Assembly (NCBI GenBank): GCA_037974665.1
Contig: CM075764.1
Location: 80,065,825 to 80,129,824, forward strand
Length of the DNA: 64,000 nucleotides
Source: Ehretia macrophylla
Taxonomy: Eukaryota; Streptophyta; Magnoliopsida; Boraginales; Ehretiaceae
Direction of reading: 5' to 3'
Made by a program: the position numbers and the translations under genes. Positions 12,876-23,554 of the stretch are shown piece by piece; position 1 is the stretch's first letter; the number at the start of each line of letters is the position of its first letter. The notes under the pieces were generated by a model. That model did not search any database, was not told the origin of the DNA, and saw only the letters and a list, made by a program, of their open reading frames with translations.

Positions 12876-14083
12876 TGTTAGCTTAAAGGGCTTGTAAATC
12901 TTGGTTTTGATGATTACAAATCTTAACTATGTTTAATGAGTTTGTTTAAATGTGCATAAGTAAAGATGAATCAAGTTTGACTCCGATTTCAAGTTCATCA
13001 AAGCTGAAAAAGGAAGAAGAACATCTATCAACTCAAAGAAAAGATTTGAAGAAAGAAGATGGAGTTATAAGGAAGGAGATGGAAGTCATAAGGGGTACCG
13101 GTTGGGACTTGACTGGGGTTTTGGGGCTTACAAATGGTATATGCTCAATAATGATTCTCAAACAATGTTTTTTAAATGTGTGGAAAATACCTTACAAGAA
13201 GTTCTCAAAAGAAACACTTTCAAAAGAACCAACCCTGGTAGTTTTGATCCTACCGGATGACCCCACGGTGACCGGTCGACCGGTGGCCAAAGGGTCATCA
13301 ACTCGAGTCTTGTCCACCAGATGAGGGTCTCTCGACCGGTTGACCGGCGAAACAGGGGTCGACCGGTCGGGCCAAAATGTTGATTCAAAATATAGCAATT
13401 TGTGAATGTTGGGAGCATATTACACCATTTTTTCAACTCTATTAATGTCTCTCAACTGCAAAATCTTAGAGCATTGATTGAAAACAATTACACTTGAGTT
13501 CTTTCATTATCCTTATCTTTGAATCATCATTGAGCTATACTTGAGCAAGAAATTGTGAGCATTGTTGAGAGAGAATCATTCATTGTATTCATCTACCCTA
13601 AAAGAGGGCTTTCATTGTGAATCTCAACACTTATCAAAAGAGAGAGTTAAACACTTTGAAATGATGGATTTCCTTGTCAAAGGTGTTAGAATTAAAGCTT
13701 TGTATTGAAAAGGGTTATTTTCTATTGTAAAAGCTTGAACTACCATTGTAGTTGGTTTGTGGACTCACCAACATTTGTAGAGCCACCATAGTGAAAATTG
13801 TTGAAATTCTAAGCGGGGAGCTTGGGTCGTGGACTTAGGCGGGGGCCGAACCACACAAAAATCACGATTTGTAATCTCTTTCTCTCAACTTTCTCTTTGC
13901 ATTATTTTCTGCTCACCAAGTGTTTGATAAATTGTCTCACTTATATTTTATATTGATAAAGTGCGTATCTATTTAAGATCATTTTTTATTAATCATTGCT
14001 ATCATATTGCCTAATCGAAAAAGTAGTATTATTGCCTATATAACCTAATTCACCCCCCTCTTAGGTTTAATTAAGGGACAACA
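12876..14083 (+). repeat. COP-D 5' LTR (Ty1/copia, long LTR)
   Basis: This LTR of about 1.2 kb starts TGTTAGCTTAAAGGG and ends GGGACAACA two bases before the primer site. It contains the plant copia R/U5 wording (GTGGACTTAGGCGGGGGCCGAACC near 13830, then TTTGTAATCTC). A dense cluster of ACCGGT palindromes lies at 13250-13375. The flank on the left is CATAC. No 3' partner is present because the element is cut at 16841. Confidence 0.85.
13250..13375. repeat. ACCGGT-rich cluster in the COP-D LTR
   Basis: Short palindromic words (GACCGGTCGACCGGT, TCGACCGGTTGACCGG, GTCGACCGGTCGG) recur within 125 bp in an otherwise AT-rich LTR. The cluster is upstream of the presumed transcription start. It may be a regulatory array or a low-complexity expansion. 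Function is unknown. Confidence 0.7.
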
Positions 14084-14085
14084 AG

Positions 14086-14100
14086 TGGTATCAGAGCTAG
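14086..14100 (+). promoter_or_regulatory. COP-D primer-binding site (tRNA-iMet type)
   Basis: TGGTATCAGAGCTAG follows the LTR end after two bases. It is the standard initiator-Met tRNA complement of plant copia elements and confirms plus orientation. Confidence 0.88.
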
Positions 14101-14141
14101 GACTTTCCATATAGCTTAACATCTAGCCAAGAAAAGATAAA

Positions 14142-16840
14142 TGGCAAACAATACTACCTCTCCTTATTTTGAAGGTTACTATACTAATAGGCCTCCATTG
14201 TTTATAGGTACTAATTTCAATTATTAGAGAAACAAGATGGAGACATACATACAATTCGTTGACTATGCTCTATGGTCATTGGTAGAAGATGGCCCTTATG
14301 TTCCAATGAAGGAGGTAACGGTCAAAGATGCTCCAAGTGCAAGTGGAGTCGAGAAAGTCAAAACCGTTCAAGTGCCCAAAGAAAGGGGAGAGTTCAATGA
14401 TCTTCATCGTGATGATCAAGAACTCAAAAGCCAAGAACATCCTCTATTGTTCTCTAAACGAAACCGAGTATAGTCGTGTAAGTCAATGTGAAACCGCTCA
14501 CGAAATTTGGAAAATGTTACACATGTCGTATCAAGGAACGTCTTAAGTGAAGAATACCAAGATTGATCTTCACATTCATGAGTATGAGTTGTTTCGTATG
14601 AAGTCCGGAGAGTCACTAAATGAAATGCATCAAAGATTCTCCAAAATTGTAAACAACTTAAGTGCTCTCGGAAAGAAGTATCCAAATGAAGAACTCAACC
14701 AGAAGATTCTTATGCCTCTTCCAAAAGAATACAAACCAAAGGTGACATCAATTAGAGAATTAACCGACCTCTCTAAGATTATGGTGCATGAACTCATTTG
14801 CAATCTTGAGACAGGAGGAACTTGTATTGAATCAAGAAAAGATAAGAGATGAAGAAGAAAAGAAGTCAAGAAAATCACTTGCACTCATTGCTCAATCTCA
14901 ATCGAGTGATGAAGACAAAGACGATAGTGATCATGATGAACTTGCACTTCTTGCAAAGAATTTTAAGAAGCTTTTGAAATACAAAAAGATGAGGAAATGA
15001 GAGCCCATCAACAACAATATCAAGAGAAGATTCAAAGAGAGAATTGGAAAAACCAAAGAGGAGATCAAGTGCTTCAATTGTGACAAACTGGGACACATCA
15101 AAGCAAAGTGTCCAAAATTGATCAAAGGAAAAACAAAAGGCTATGAAGGCTTGTGTCGAGGATGATATATCAACCGGTGACAAAAGTGGAAGCGAAACTG
15201 AAGTGGCCAAGCTTGTGTGCTTCATGGCTAGAGATGATGAGGTTGCCCTAAAGGTGAAGTATAAAGATACTTGGGTAATAGATAGTGGGTGCTCAAGGCA
15301 CATGACGGGAGATGTATCTTTCTTTTATGAGATTGACAAAGATTTCAAAGGTAAAGTTAGTTATAGAGGAAATGAAGGAGGCAAAGTCATTGGTAAGGGT
15401 AGCATAGGATATATAAACTCTCTCATTCATGATGTCTTGTATGTTAAAGGTCTTAGACATAATTTACTAAGTGTAAGTCAATTTTGTGATAATGAATTTA
15501 GAGTTGAATTTTTATCTACTTGTTGCAAAGTATATGATAGAGATAATAAAGTGTTATTTGTTGGAAATAGATGTGATAATGTGTATGTGATCAATTTTCA
15601 TGAATTGAAGTGCCAAAATGTGACGTGCTTAGTTACTATTAATGAAGATTCATGGTTATGGCATAGAAGACTTGGTCATGCCAAAATGGATTTAGTTGCT
15701 AAGCTTTCGAGAAAAGAACTTGTCATAGGTCATCCTAAGACTAGATTTCAAAAAGACCATTTATGTGATGCATGTCAATTTGGAAAACAACACAAGACAT
15801 CTTTCAAAACAATTAGCAAGGTAACCACATCAAGAGCTTTACAAAAATTACATATGGGTCTATTTGGTCCAATGGATGTGGCAAGCCTAGGTGGATCTAG
15901 ATATGTCTATGTTATTATAGATGATTACACTAGATTCACATGGGTGAGACCTCTTGCACATAAAAATGATGCCTTCAATGAATTTGCTAAACTTTGTAAT
16001 AAGGTGCAAAATGAGAAAATGAGGTAGTAGAAAGGAAGAATTGAACACTACAAGAAATGGCAAGAACAATGTTGAAAGAAAACAACTTGCCAACATACTT
16101 TTGGGGTGAAGCCGTAAATACCGCATGCTATGTGTTAAATCGTGTACTAATTAGACCTTTTCTAAAGAAAACACCCTATGAATTATGGAAAGGTAGAGCA
16201 CCAAATGTGTCTCATTTTAAAGTATTTGGTTGTAAGTGTTTCATCCTAAATACAAAAGAACATCTTGGAAAATTTGATTCTAAATCCGATGAAGGACTTT
16301 AAAGCTTATAGAGTCTTTAACAAGAGAAATATGCTTATCGAAGAGTCTATGCATGTGGATTTTGATGAAACTAATCCTTTTGCCCCGAGAAAGAATGATG
16401 ATGATGTAGGTGTTTCCGAAGTTGACACTCAAATCTCACCTACAACCATTGGAAATGAGGGAACCTCAACTGATCCAAAGGAGACAAATATTGAAGAGGG
16501 TCAAACCTTAAAGGATGGTGAAGCACTAGCAAATCCACAAGGCAACGTACAACAAATGCAAAATGACCAAGAAGCTACAACAAATGATGGTCTACCAAAA
16601 TGTTGGAAGTTTGTAAGAGATTACCCAAACGATCTAATTCTTGGTGATCCTTCAAAGGGAGTAAGAACTCGTTCTAATCTAAATGCATATTGTGAACATG
16701 TTGCTTTTCTTTCTCATGTAGAGCCTAAAAATGTTAAAGAAGCCTTAGAACATGAAGATTGGATAATTGCCATGCAAGAAGAATTAAATCAGTTTGAAAG
16801 GAGTAAGGTATGACATCTAGTTGAAAAACCTAAAGATCAT
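14142..16840 (+). mobile_element. COP-D coding part: Gag, protease, integrase, start of RT (fossil, 3' half missing)
   Basis: Gag starts at 14142 (MANNTTSPYFEGYY), with a UBN2-type Gag body to about 14850 and a CCHC knuckle (CFNCDKLGHIKAKC) near 15070. The aspartic protease motif DSGCSRHM is near 15285. The integrase zinc finger (H-H-C-C from WHRRLGHA to CDACQFGK) is at 15655-15790, and the integrase core spans 15850-16300 (DDYTRFTW). The first block of reverse transcriptase reaches 16835 (wording EDWIIAMQEELNQFE). At 16841 the LTR of GYP-E begins, and the rest of COP-D is not in the window. It is broken, with a handful of frame breaks, and about one third of the coding region is intact as a 294-codon frame at 15143-16027. 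Confidence 0.87.
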
Positions 16841-19446
16841 TGTAACGCCCTATCCCCTCACGGAAACAGGAGCTCTATATATCCACTAAACACAACCCGA
16901 TCCAAAACCCAAGTCATAAAAGTTTAGGGGAAACGGACAAAGTCTCCCCTGTACCATGGACATTTCGAAAACCTGTAAGCATTCAAATAAAACCACAAAG
17001 TAAAAAGAACAACATTTCTAATTGAAATCCCAACTTCAAGGCCATCCGAGCCTTAAACAGCACAAGACAATATAAATACATACAAGCATGCATTCCCAGT
17101 ATAACTTCTTTACAGAAACCGCTTATCATACCACTCCATGATAACATTTAAACATACTTAGAATTTAAAGACAACCATTTCAACCCCCACGGCCAACACA
17201 CAAGCATGCAGGAAACTAAAAGTAAGAATGCTAGTTATTACATGTCATGGATACTTATCATACATTAAATTCAAACTTATAACTAAACAATATATAGATG
17301 AGCTCAAGGCTCCAAAATAGAACATAAACAACTAGCAGATTCTCCACATAACAGCAGAAACATATCCACCTCAAGAGTAAAGAACACAACAACTATGGTA
17401 ACAGTTCCGCCTGTACCTCCTGCTCCTCACCCTCAACTAAATCAAGTAAGGGATAAAGTTTACGAGGTATGAGCAACCATTATTGCTTAGTGAGGGATAA
17501 AGTTTACCCGGGGCTTGCAATGCGACAATTATAGCAATTAAGCAATAAAAACAAGTAAACTACAATTGAAATAGCAAATAACCACACATATCAAAGGATA
17601 TGATACACTTAACCCCAACACTCCAGAATTCTCCTATCTCCGATCACGAACCACGAACCACGTTCAACGTGCAGTCATAAACCCCCAATCACTCCAATGG
17701 TTACTCCGAATGTACCCGATCCTACGACCCAACACCCCTTGGCATACTCCATACCAGGCGAGTGAGGGAATAGGGTACGGAGCTAAAGCACCAACCCCGG
17801 CAAGCCCAATGCCGCCCAGAGAGGCCCGTTGAATCCGCCCCGAACAATGAGGTTGCGCAACCATAATGCAATGCAAGTATGATGACAATGACAATATATT
17901 CAATAAACACATTTAAGGACAACAAAGTAGGTTGTCCTCACACATGAATTTCCATTAACAAGCATTTGTAACCTAGATAACATAATACTTCCTAGTTGAC
18001 ATATAAACGAGCACATAACAATACAATTAAAGTAATTAAACAATAACTCATAATCTACACGATAACCATCATAATGAAAAATCAATGAATCAGTTAAGAT
18101 GCCAAGTATGATGCAACCCTCACCTTTACCGAGCTCCAAGATACAAGAAACAACTCAATAGATCGACCCTATCATGCAATAGAATATATATTTATCACAA
18201 GGATTCACATAGCTAACATTTATAACCGATATAACCAAGTCCATATCATATAAGCATTTAACAATGTTATGTCTATATATCATTCAACTAAGCAATATAG
18301 CCATGAAATGCAATAACACAAGTAATTCTCAATTTCAACTATTATGATTAAAGTCAATAGAAATTATGAGCCTATGAACTCATATAATAACCAAACTCGA
18401 AACCGACTTCACACCCATTCAAGGATATTTTATGACCCACTTAAAAGTTACGAAACCCCGGTTCCGCCCACGTTTACCCCAAAACCCGGATTGCCCTCTT
18501 ACGGTTTTACAAAGGAGCTATATCACGCGAAACCCCAACCGAATAAAAATGAGCAAACAGACAACTCTGTTTTTCGGCCCCGACTTAAATTAGGTCCGTT
18601 TTCATGATTTTCTCAAAGAGCACCTCAATTTTATTCCACATTATGTCAATCTAACATGCCAAGGACCTACACAAGCGAGGAATTCGAAATCCGAGACAAA
18701 AATATTTCTAGATCATTTTCATAGCAAAAGTACTATTCAATCATCTTCCCCAAGTGCCATTTTCATTTTCAAGCATTCAACAAGTATTTTAAACCATCAA
18801 ATATATTCTATGAAGTCATTAGAGCATATAAGAAGCAACATAACAGGCATTAAACCACTACAATATTAGATTACAAAAATAATAGCACAAACTTTAATTG
18901 AATATAATACAAGAATGGAATGCACCCTCACCTCTTTTGAAGATCAAAGAATGGTCTTAAGGTCCTAAGGATGAAGCACAACCAATTTGGGAAGCAACAG
19001 AAGTAAGAATGAAGCAATGAGCAAATTTTTTTTTTTTTTTGGAGAAGTTACTATTCTCGTAACTCTTTTTTGGCCATTTTTTTTACCCTTTTTTTTTATT
19101 TCTTGGCTTATAATGTTCTCATGAGATAGTCAAAGGGTGGGTCAAGCAATTAGGGCATTTTAGTAAGGGTAAATGGGTCACTTGGGTGATTAAATTTCAG
19201 CAAAACAAAATGCCAAAAATCTGAAAAATCTGGAAAAAAACCCCACTGGTACTATTGATAAGAAATTTCGTGAATTTTTTCCTGTTGATCTCGATATGCA
19301 ATGCACGCACGGTCAGGGCCTATAGTCCCCTAAAAATATGTAGTATTTTATAAAAATATAAAATACATGAAGTAATTAGCTAAGTTACATATAAGTTAAC
19401 CATTTAATGAATGCAATTAATGAAGTGCTGGGTTCGGGATGTCACA
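16841..19446 (-). repeat. GYP-E LTR (3' LTR in element sense, about 2.6 kb)
   Basis: This LTR reads TGTAACGCCC...GGGATGTCACA on the plus strand, so the sense strand begins TGTGACATCCCGAACCC. A polypurine tract (GAGGGGAGGA on the minus strand) adjoins the right end, making this the 3' LTR of a minus-strand gypsy element. Inside, 17700-17870 carries a block shared with GYP-H, K and L (GGCTTGCC, CCCTCACTCGC and GGGGTGTTGGGTCGTAGGAT on the sense strand). A homopolymer-rich stretch lies at 19027-19110. The left flank is COP-D sequence ending GATCAT. Confidence 0.83.
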
Positions 19447-19649
19447 TCCTCCCCTCACAAAAATTGTGTCCTCGCAATTTCTTGAGCTGAAATGTAGTTG
19501 AATTTATGGAAATATGAAAAAATGAAGTAATTAGCTAAGTTACATATAAGTTAACCATTTAATGAATGCAATTAATGAAGTGCTGGGTTCGGGATGTCAC
19601 ATCCTCCCCTCACAAAAATTGTGTCCTCGCAATTTCTTGAGCTGAAATG
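19369..19649. repeat. Direct duplication across the GYP-E LTR/polypurine junction
   Basis: A 126-bp unit at 19369-19494 is repeated almost perfectly at 19524-19649, separated by 29 bp. Each unit holds the last about 78 bp of the LTR plus the adjoining polypurine tract and about 48 bp of internal sequence. It may be replication slippage, template switching during reverse transcription, or repair. Sequence identity appears close to complete, so it is recent relative to the LTR or an assembly effect. Confidence 0.88.
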
Positions 19650-20724
19650 ACTTCCAAGAACTGCAACAGTTTCCGTCGGACTTGAAGTCAAGAAGTGTAA
19701 TGCCGAATGAGACTAAGAAGAGCGAACGTCAATGAAGGAAGCCCGAGTGGGGTAGCTAAATAAAGGCTCCTATGAAAATACCCAATAGGAGTCCGGTAAG
19801 AATGTCACAAGAGGAGGCCATTCACTAATGCTGAGAGAACACCAAAAGAAATCCCATTAAGAAGAGTATGTAGCTAATATCCAAAACGCCCGGATAATAT
19901 CAAGAAATCCCAAGAAGGAAGTCCGGTGAATCCCAACTCTAACTTGTCAAATAAAGGCTCAAGATTGCCAAATAAAGGCCTAATTAGAAGTCCAGCTTGG
20001 GACTCCGAGAAAATACCACTAATAAATCTGATTAAGGATGCCAAATAAAGGCTCCGAATAAGTATACGAATCCAGAAGTCCAAATAAGAATCTCTCTAAT
20101 TATGAATCACCATATAAGAATCCCCAATATGCTCGTTATACCAATAGTCTAGAGGAAATCCCAAATAATCTCTAGGCAAGAATACCATACTAAAACACCG
20201 AAGAAAATACCCAATAGGAATATCAAGGTGGTACCATAGGTAAAATCCCGAACAAGAAATCCAAGTGGGAATGTGCGCAAGGAATACTGACCAATACTCA
20301 TAAACATAAATTCTTTCGAATAAGAGTATCAAATAAGACATCCATATATGATGCCAACTAGAAGATCTATCCGAGATTCCCAAATAGGAGTTCCAGCCAA
20401 GAAGTACCATTTAAGAAGTGCCAAGAGAGTTCGGATTTAACCTCGGGGCATCAAATCCCTTCACTGATCCCAATAGCCGGTTGAACCATTATTCTTTTTC
20501 CAGTCAACATCAATGGCCATCTCTTTCAGGGGAGAATGCTTACTTACCGATTTAAGGGGACAATGCATGAATGCCAAGATATCACCTAATGTAATTGACG
20601 AAATGTTCATATATCAAGAGATTATGACATGTATCACACAAGTTATTATATAACCAGAAGTTTTATAACACAAAGTTAATCAACAAGATAGTTCAAATAT
20701 GAGTCACACGCAATGAATACAATT
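19650..20724 (-). mobile_element. GYP-E 3' internal non-coding region with degenerate short repeats
   Basis: No coding frame of note was found. From 19740 to 20420 variants of two words recur every 20-40 bp: CAAATAAAGGCTCC (19755, 19948, 19968, 20041) and AGGAGTCCGG/AGAAGTCC (19785, 19913, 19988, 20071, 20383). This looks like an old minisatellite between pol and the 3' LTR, as is known for some large plant gypsy lineages. The rest of the element upstream of 20724 is replaced by a LINE. Confidence 0.6.
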
Positions 20725-22391
20725 TTTTTTTTTGATAATTCAGTAAAATTTTATTCAAAGAAAAACAAAGTACAAGTACAACTATGGAAATGAAACCAAA
20801 ACAAAAAAGAAAAACAAAAAACAAAGCCGAATGAAAAAGAAAGAACAAAACAAAAAAGCAAATGAATTACTAGTTAAGGTAATTCCGTAGTCCCCAGCCC
20901 TCCAAAATATCACGATTAAGAGATGTGTTCTTGAATTTTTTGCCCGTGAGGATTTTGGAGTTGACATTGTTTTGGATAGACTTATATATTTGTTCTTCGG
21001 TAAAAGCTTCTTCTCTGAAAATACATCTATTTCTCTCAATCCATATATGATAAACAGCAGCACAAAGAAAAGTTCTAAAAATCTGGACTTTGGTATCATA
21101 ACTCCTGATATCAATAGAGCTAGAAGTATCCAAAATTTTGGGAAGAGTGAAAAGTGAACAATCAATGGAAAGTGCCAACAATCCCTGTCTCCAGATTCTC
21201 CGGGTGAAGGAACATTCAAAGAATAAATGCTTATTTGTTTCACAGCCTATGTAGCAAAAAACACAATTAGAATTATCTTGAATGCCCCAAGAAACAAATC
21301 TGTGCTTAGTAGCCAACTTATTCAAGATTGCAAGCCAAGGGATGAAACTATGTTTAGGGATGCAATTGTTGAACCATATAAGCTTATACCAATGAATCTT
21401 ATCCCTTTTAACTCTAATGTTTTCCCAAGTCTTTTTGAAAGGAAACTTCCCATTAGAAACATGAGCCCAGTTGAAAGTATCATCATCATCATTAGGAGAT
21501 AAATTAGCACCATGGTGGAGGTTGGCCAATGAAGGAGGGTGGTGAGGCCAAATCCAGTTATAGTTGTAGATGATATCTGCAACTCTAGCATCAATAGATG
21601 GATAGAATGTGTCTACCCCATAAAGAGTATGAAGATTTCCTGAAAAATGCCAGTTATCATGCCAGAAAAAAAGTAGAGTTACCATTACCAAGACAGTGAG
21701 TAATAAAGTTTTTAGCCAAACATCTGAGTTGCAAGATTTTTCTCCAAGTCCAGCTACAATCTTTGAGGGTAGGGAGAGTCCAAATATATTTATCTTTGAT
21801 GTGGTTAGTCCAAACCCAATTCGCCCAAAGCGAATAACGAGATGAGTAAAATCTCCAGAAAAGTTTCAAAAGTGCAGTTTTGTTTGTTTCCTCAATTTTT
21901 TGAATACCAAGGCCACCCTCATCAATTGGTTTACAAACATATCCCAGACAATCTTCGGGCCACATCCTCGCCACAAGAAAGCACAAAATTTGCCTTCAAT
22001 GACAGAAATAAGGCCTTTTGGGAGAAAGAGTGAGCTAGTCCAATGAGTATACATACCAGACAAAACAGACTTGATTAACTGAAGACGACCCGTAAACGAA
22101 AGCCAACGAGTAGTCCAGTTATCAATTCTTTTCGAGATTTTATCAATGATAGCCTGGCAGTCAGTTTTTTGGAGTCTGCCAGAAATGGGAGGAACACCAA
22201 GATAGTTAACTGGAAGAGAACCCTCTTCAAAGCCAAGAGTAGAAAAAATCAAGTTAATCTTCTCCTGAGAACAATTGCCATAGTAAATTTCACTCTTTTC
22301 AGGATTGCAAAACAATCCCGAACATTTGTGGAAATAAATAAGAGTAGTAGAGATAGATCTAATAGTATGCTCATCAGCTTTACAAAAAATT
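20725..22391 (-). mobile_element. LINE, 3' part: RT C-terminus, zf-RVT region, 3' UTR and poly(A)
   Basis: The run of T at 20725-20735 is the poly(A) tail of a minus-strand non-LTR element, preceded in sense by an AATAAAATTTTACTGAATTA-like end. The ORF2 parts are a region right after the reverse-transcriptase active site (FCKADEHTIRS, 22320-22391), the fingers/thumb region (LGVPPISGRLQKTDCQ; 21866-22315), and a zf-RVT cysteine/histidine domain (CVFCYIGCETNKHLFFEC, 20870-21691) ending in GWGLRNYLN. There is at least one frame break between 21657 and 21986. At 22391 the element is cut in mid-RT by a TRG LTR. Its N-terminal RT part resumes at 30180, but the sequence in between (about 200 residues, including the palm and the FADD site) is absent. 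Confidence 0.88.
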
Positions 22392-23193
22392 ATGCGAACC
22401 AGCCATCCACATTCATTGCACCATTTGGATGAATTTCCAGCAAAGATTCAAGTCAAGATTCTATTTTCAAGATTCAAGAACTTCAAGATTCTTCAAGAAG
22501 TTTCAAGAAGATTCGAAGATTTAGTCAAGATTTGATTTCTTTGTAATTCTATCTTAGTTTTGGTCTTAGTATTAATTTGAATTATAGTTTATTAGGTGTT
22601 CACACTAGGAAAAATACTTTCTTGGGCTGCAAGAATAGGTGTTCACACTAGAAAGGAGCTTTTCTTGGGTTGCAAGTTTGCTTCCTTTTTAGTTACTATT
22701 CATGTTACTATTCACATGAATAGTAAATAGGAGTCTTTTCTTGGTCTTCAAGTTTGTTTCCTTTGACCTAGTTACTATTCACATTTTTCCTACTTGGGCT
22801 AGGGTTTAGGAGTCCTTTTCCAAGCAGGATACTTATTTGTTATTGCCTATATAAGGCACTTTTTGTGATAATGAAAGAGACAATTCTAAAATTAAATTGT
22901 GAGATTATTCTCCTTGAGTTCTCCAAGAGACTCTTTCGAACTTATCAAGGGATTCCTTGTGGCGTTCAACCTTGACTTATCAAGCGGATTTCCATCCCCG
23001 TTTGTGGCGTCTTCACCATACCAAGGTTCTTGCTTTGGTAAGCAATGGGTCACGGTTTCCATTATATTCACTATACCAAGGTTCTTGTCTTGCTAGGCAA
23101 AGGGTCGCGGTTCCATCCATTCTTGAAAGATCTTGGGTTTGTTTTACCAATCTTGGTGTTGGGTCTCGGCACATGTTGGCGTGGTTCGTATCA
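22391..23193 (+). repeat. TRG LTR in plus orientation, left end of the F/G array
   Basis: This is a complete-looking LTR of the TRG-A subtype in the opposite orientation to the two units that follow. It starts (TT)ATGCGAACCAGCCATCC and ends GTGGTTCGTATCA. It joins LINE sequence on the left and is followed by the start of a primer site (TTGGTATCA) before an abrupt switch into inverted LTR sequence at 23211. Confidence 0.87.
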
Positions 23194-23210
23194 GTTGGTA
23201 TCAACTGATA
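23189..23210. repeat. 22-bp palindrome at an LTR/LTR head-to-head junction
   Basis: TATCAGTTG-GTAT-CAACTGATA joins the end of the plus-strand LTR to an inverted partial LTR. The arms are 9 bp and perfect. The left arm is LTR end plus primer-site bases, and the right arm continues into inverted LTR interior. Confidence 0.9.
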
Positions 23211-23554
23211 ACTAGGTCAAAAGAAACAAACTTGAAGACCAAGAAAAGACTCCTATTTACTATTCACGTGAATACCAAGAAAAGCTCCTTTCTAGTGTGA
23301 ACACCTATTCTTGCAGCCCAAGAAAGTATTTTTCCTAGTGTGAACACCTAATAAACTATAATTCAAATTAATACTAAAACCAAAACTAAGATAGAATTAC
23401 AAAGAAATCAAATCTTGACTAAATCTTCGAATCTTCTTGAAACTTCTTGAAGAATCTTGAAGTTCTTGAATCTTAAAAATAGAATCTTGACTTGAATCTT
23501 TGCTGGAAAATTCATCCAAATGGTGCAATGAATGTGGATGGCTGGTTCGCATCA
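23211..23554 (-). repeat. Partial inverted TRG LTR (3' LTR of TRG-F)
   Basis: This matches the inner part of the LTR at 26288-27083, from the ACTAGGTCAAA word to the GGCTGGTTCGCATCA end, so only about 340 bp is present. It directly adjoins the TRG-F polypurine tract. Confidence 0.88.

Noticed and set aside
14086-14100. TGGTATCAGAGC words as tRNA gene pieces
   Set aside because: They sit next to LTR ends and are primer-binding sites; no cloverleaf surrounds them.
18344-18607. 87-codon plus-strand frame in the GYP-E LTR
   Set aside because: Inside an LTR, no domain, and the LTR sense strand is minus.
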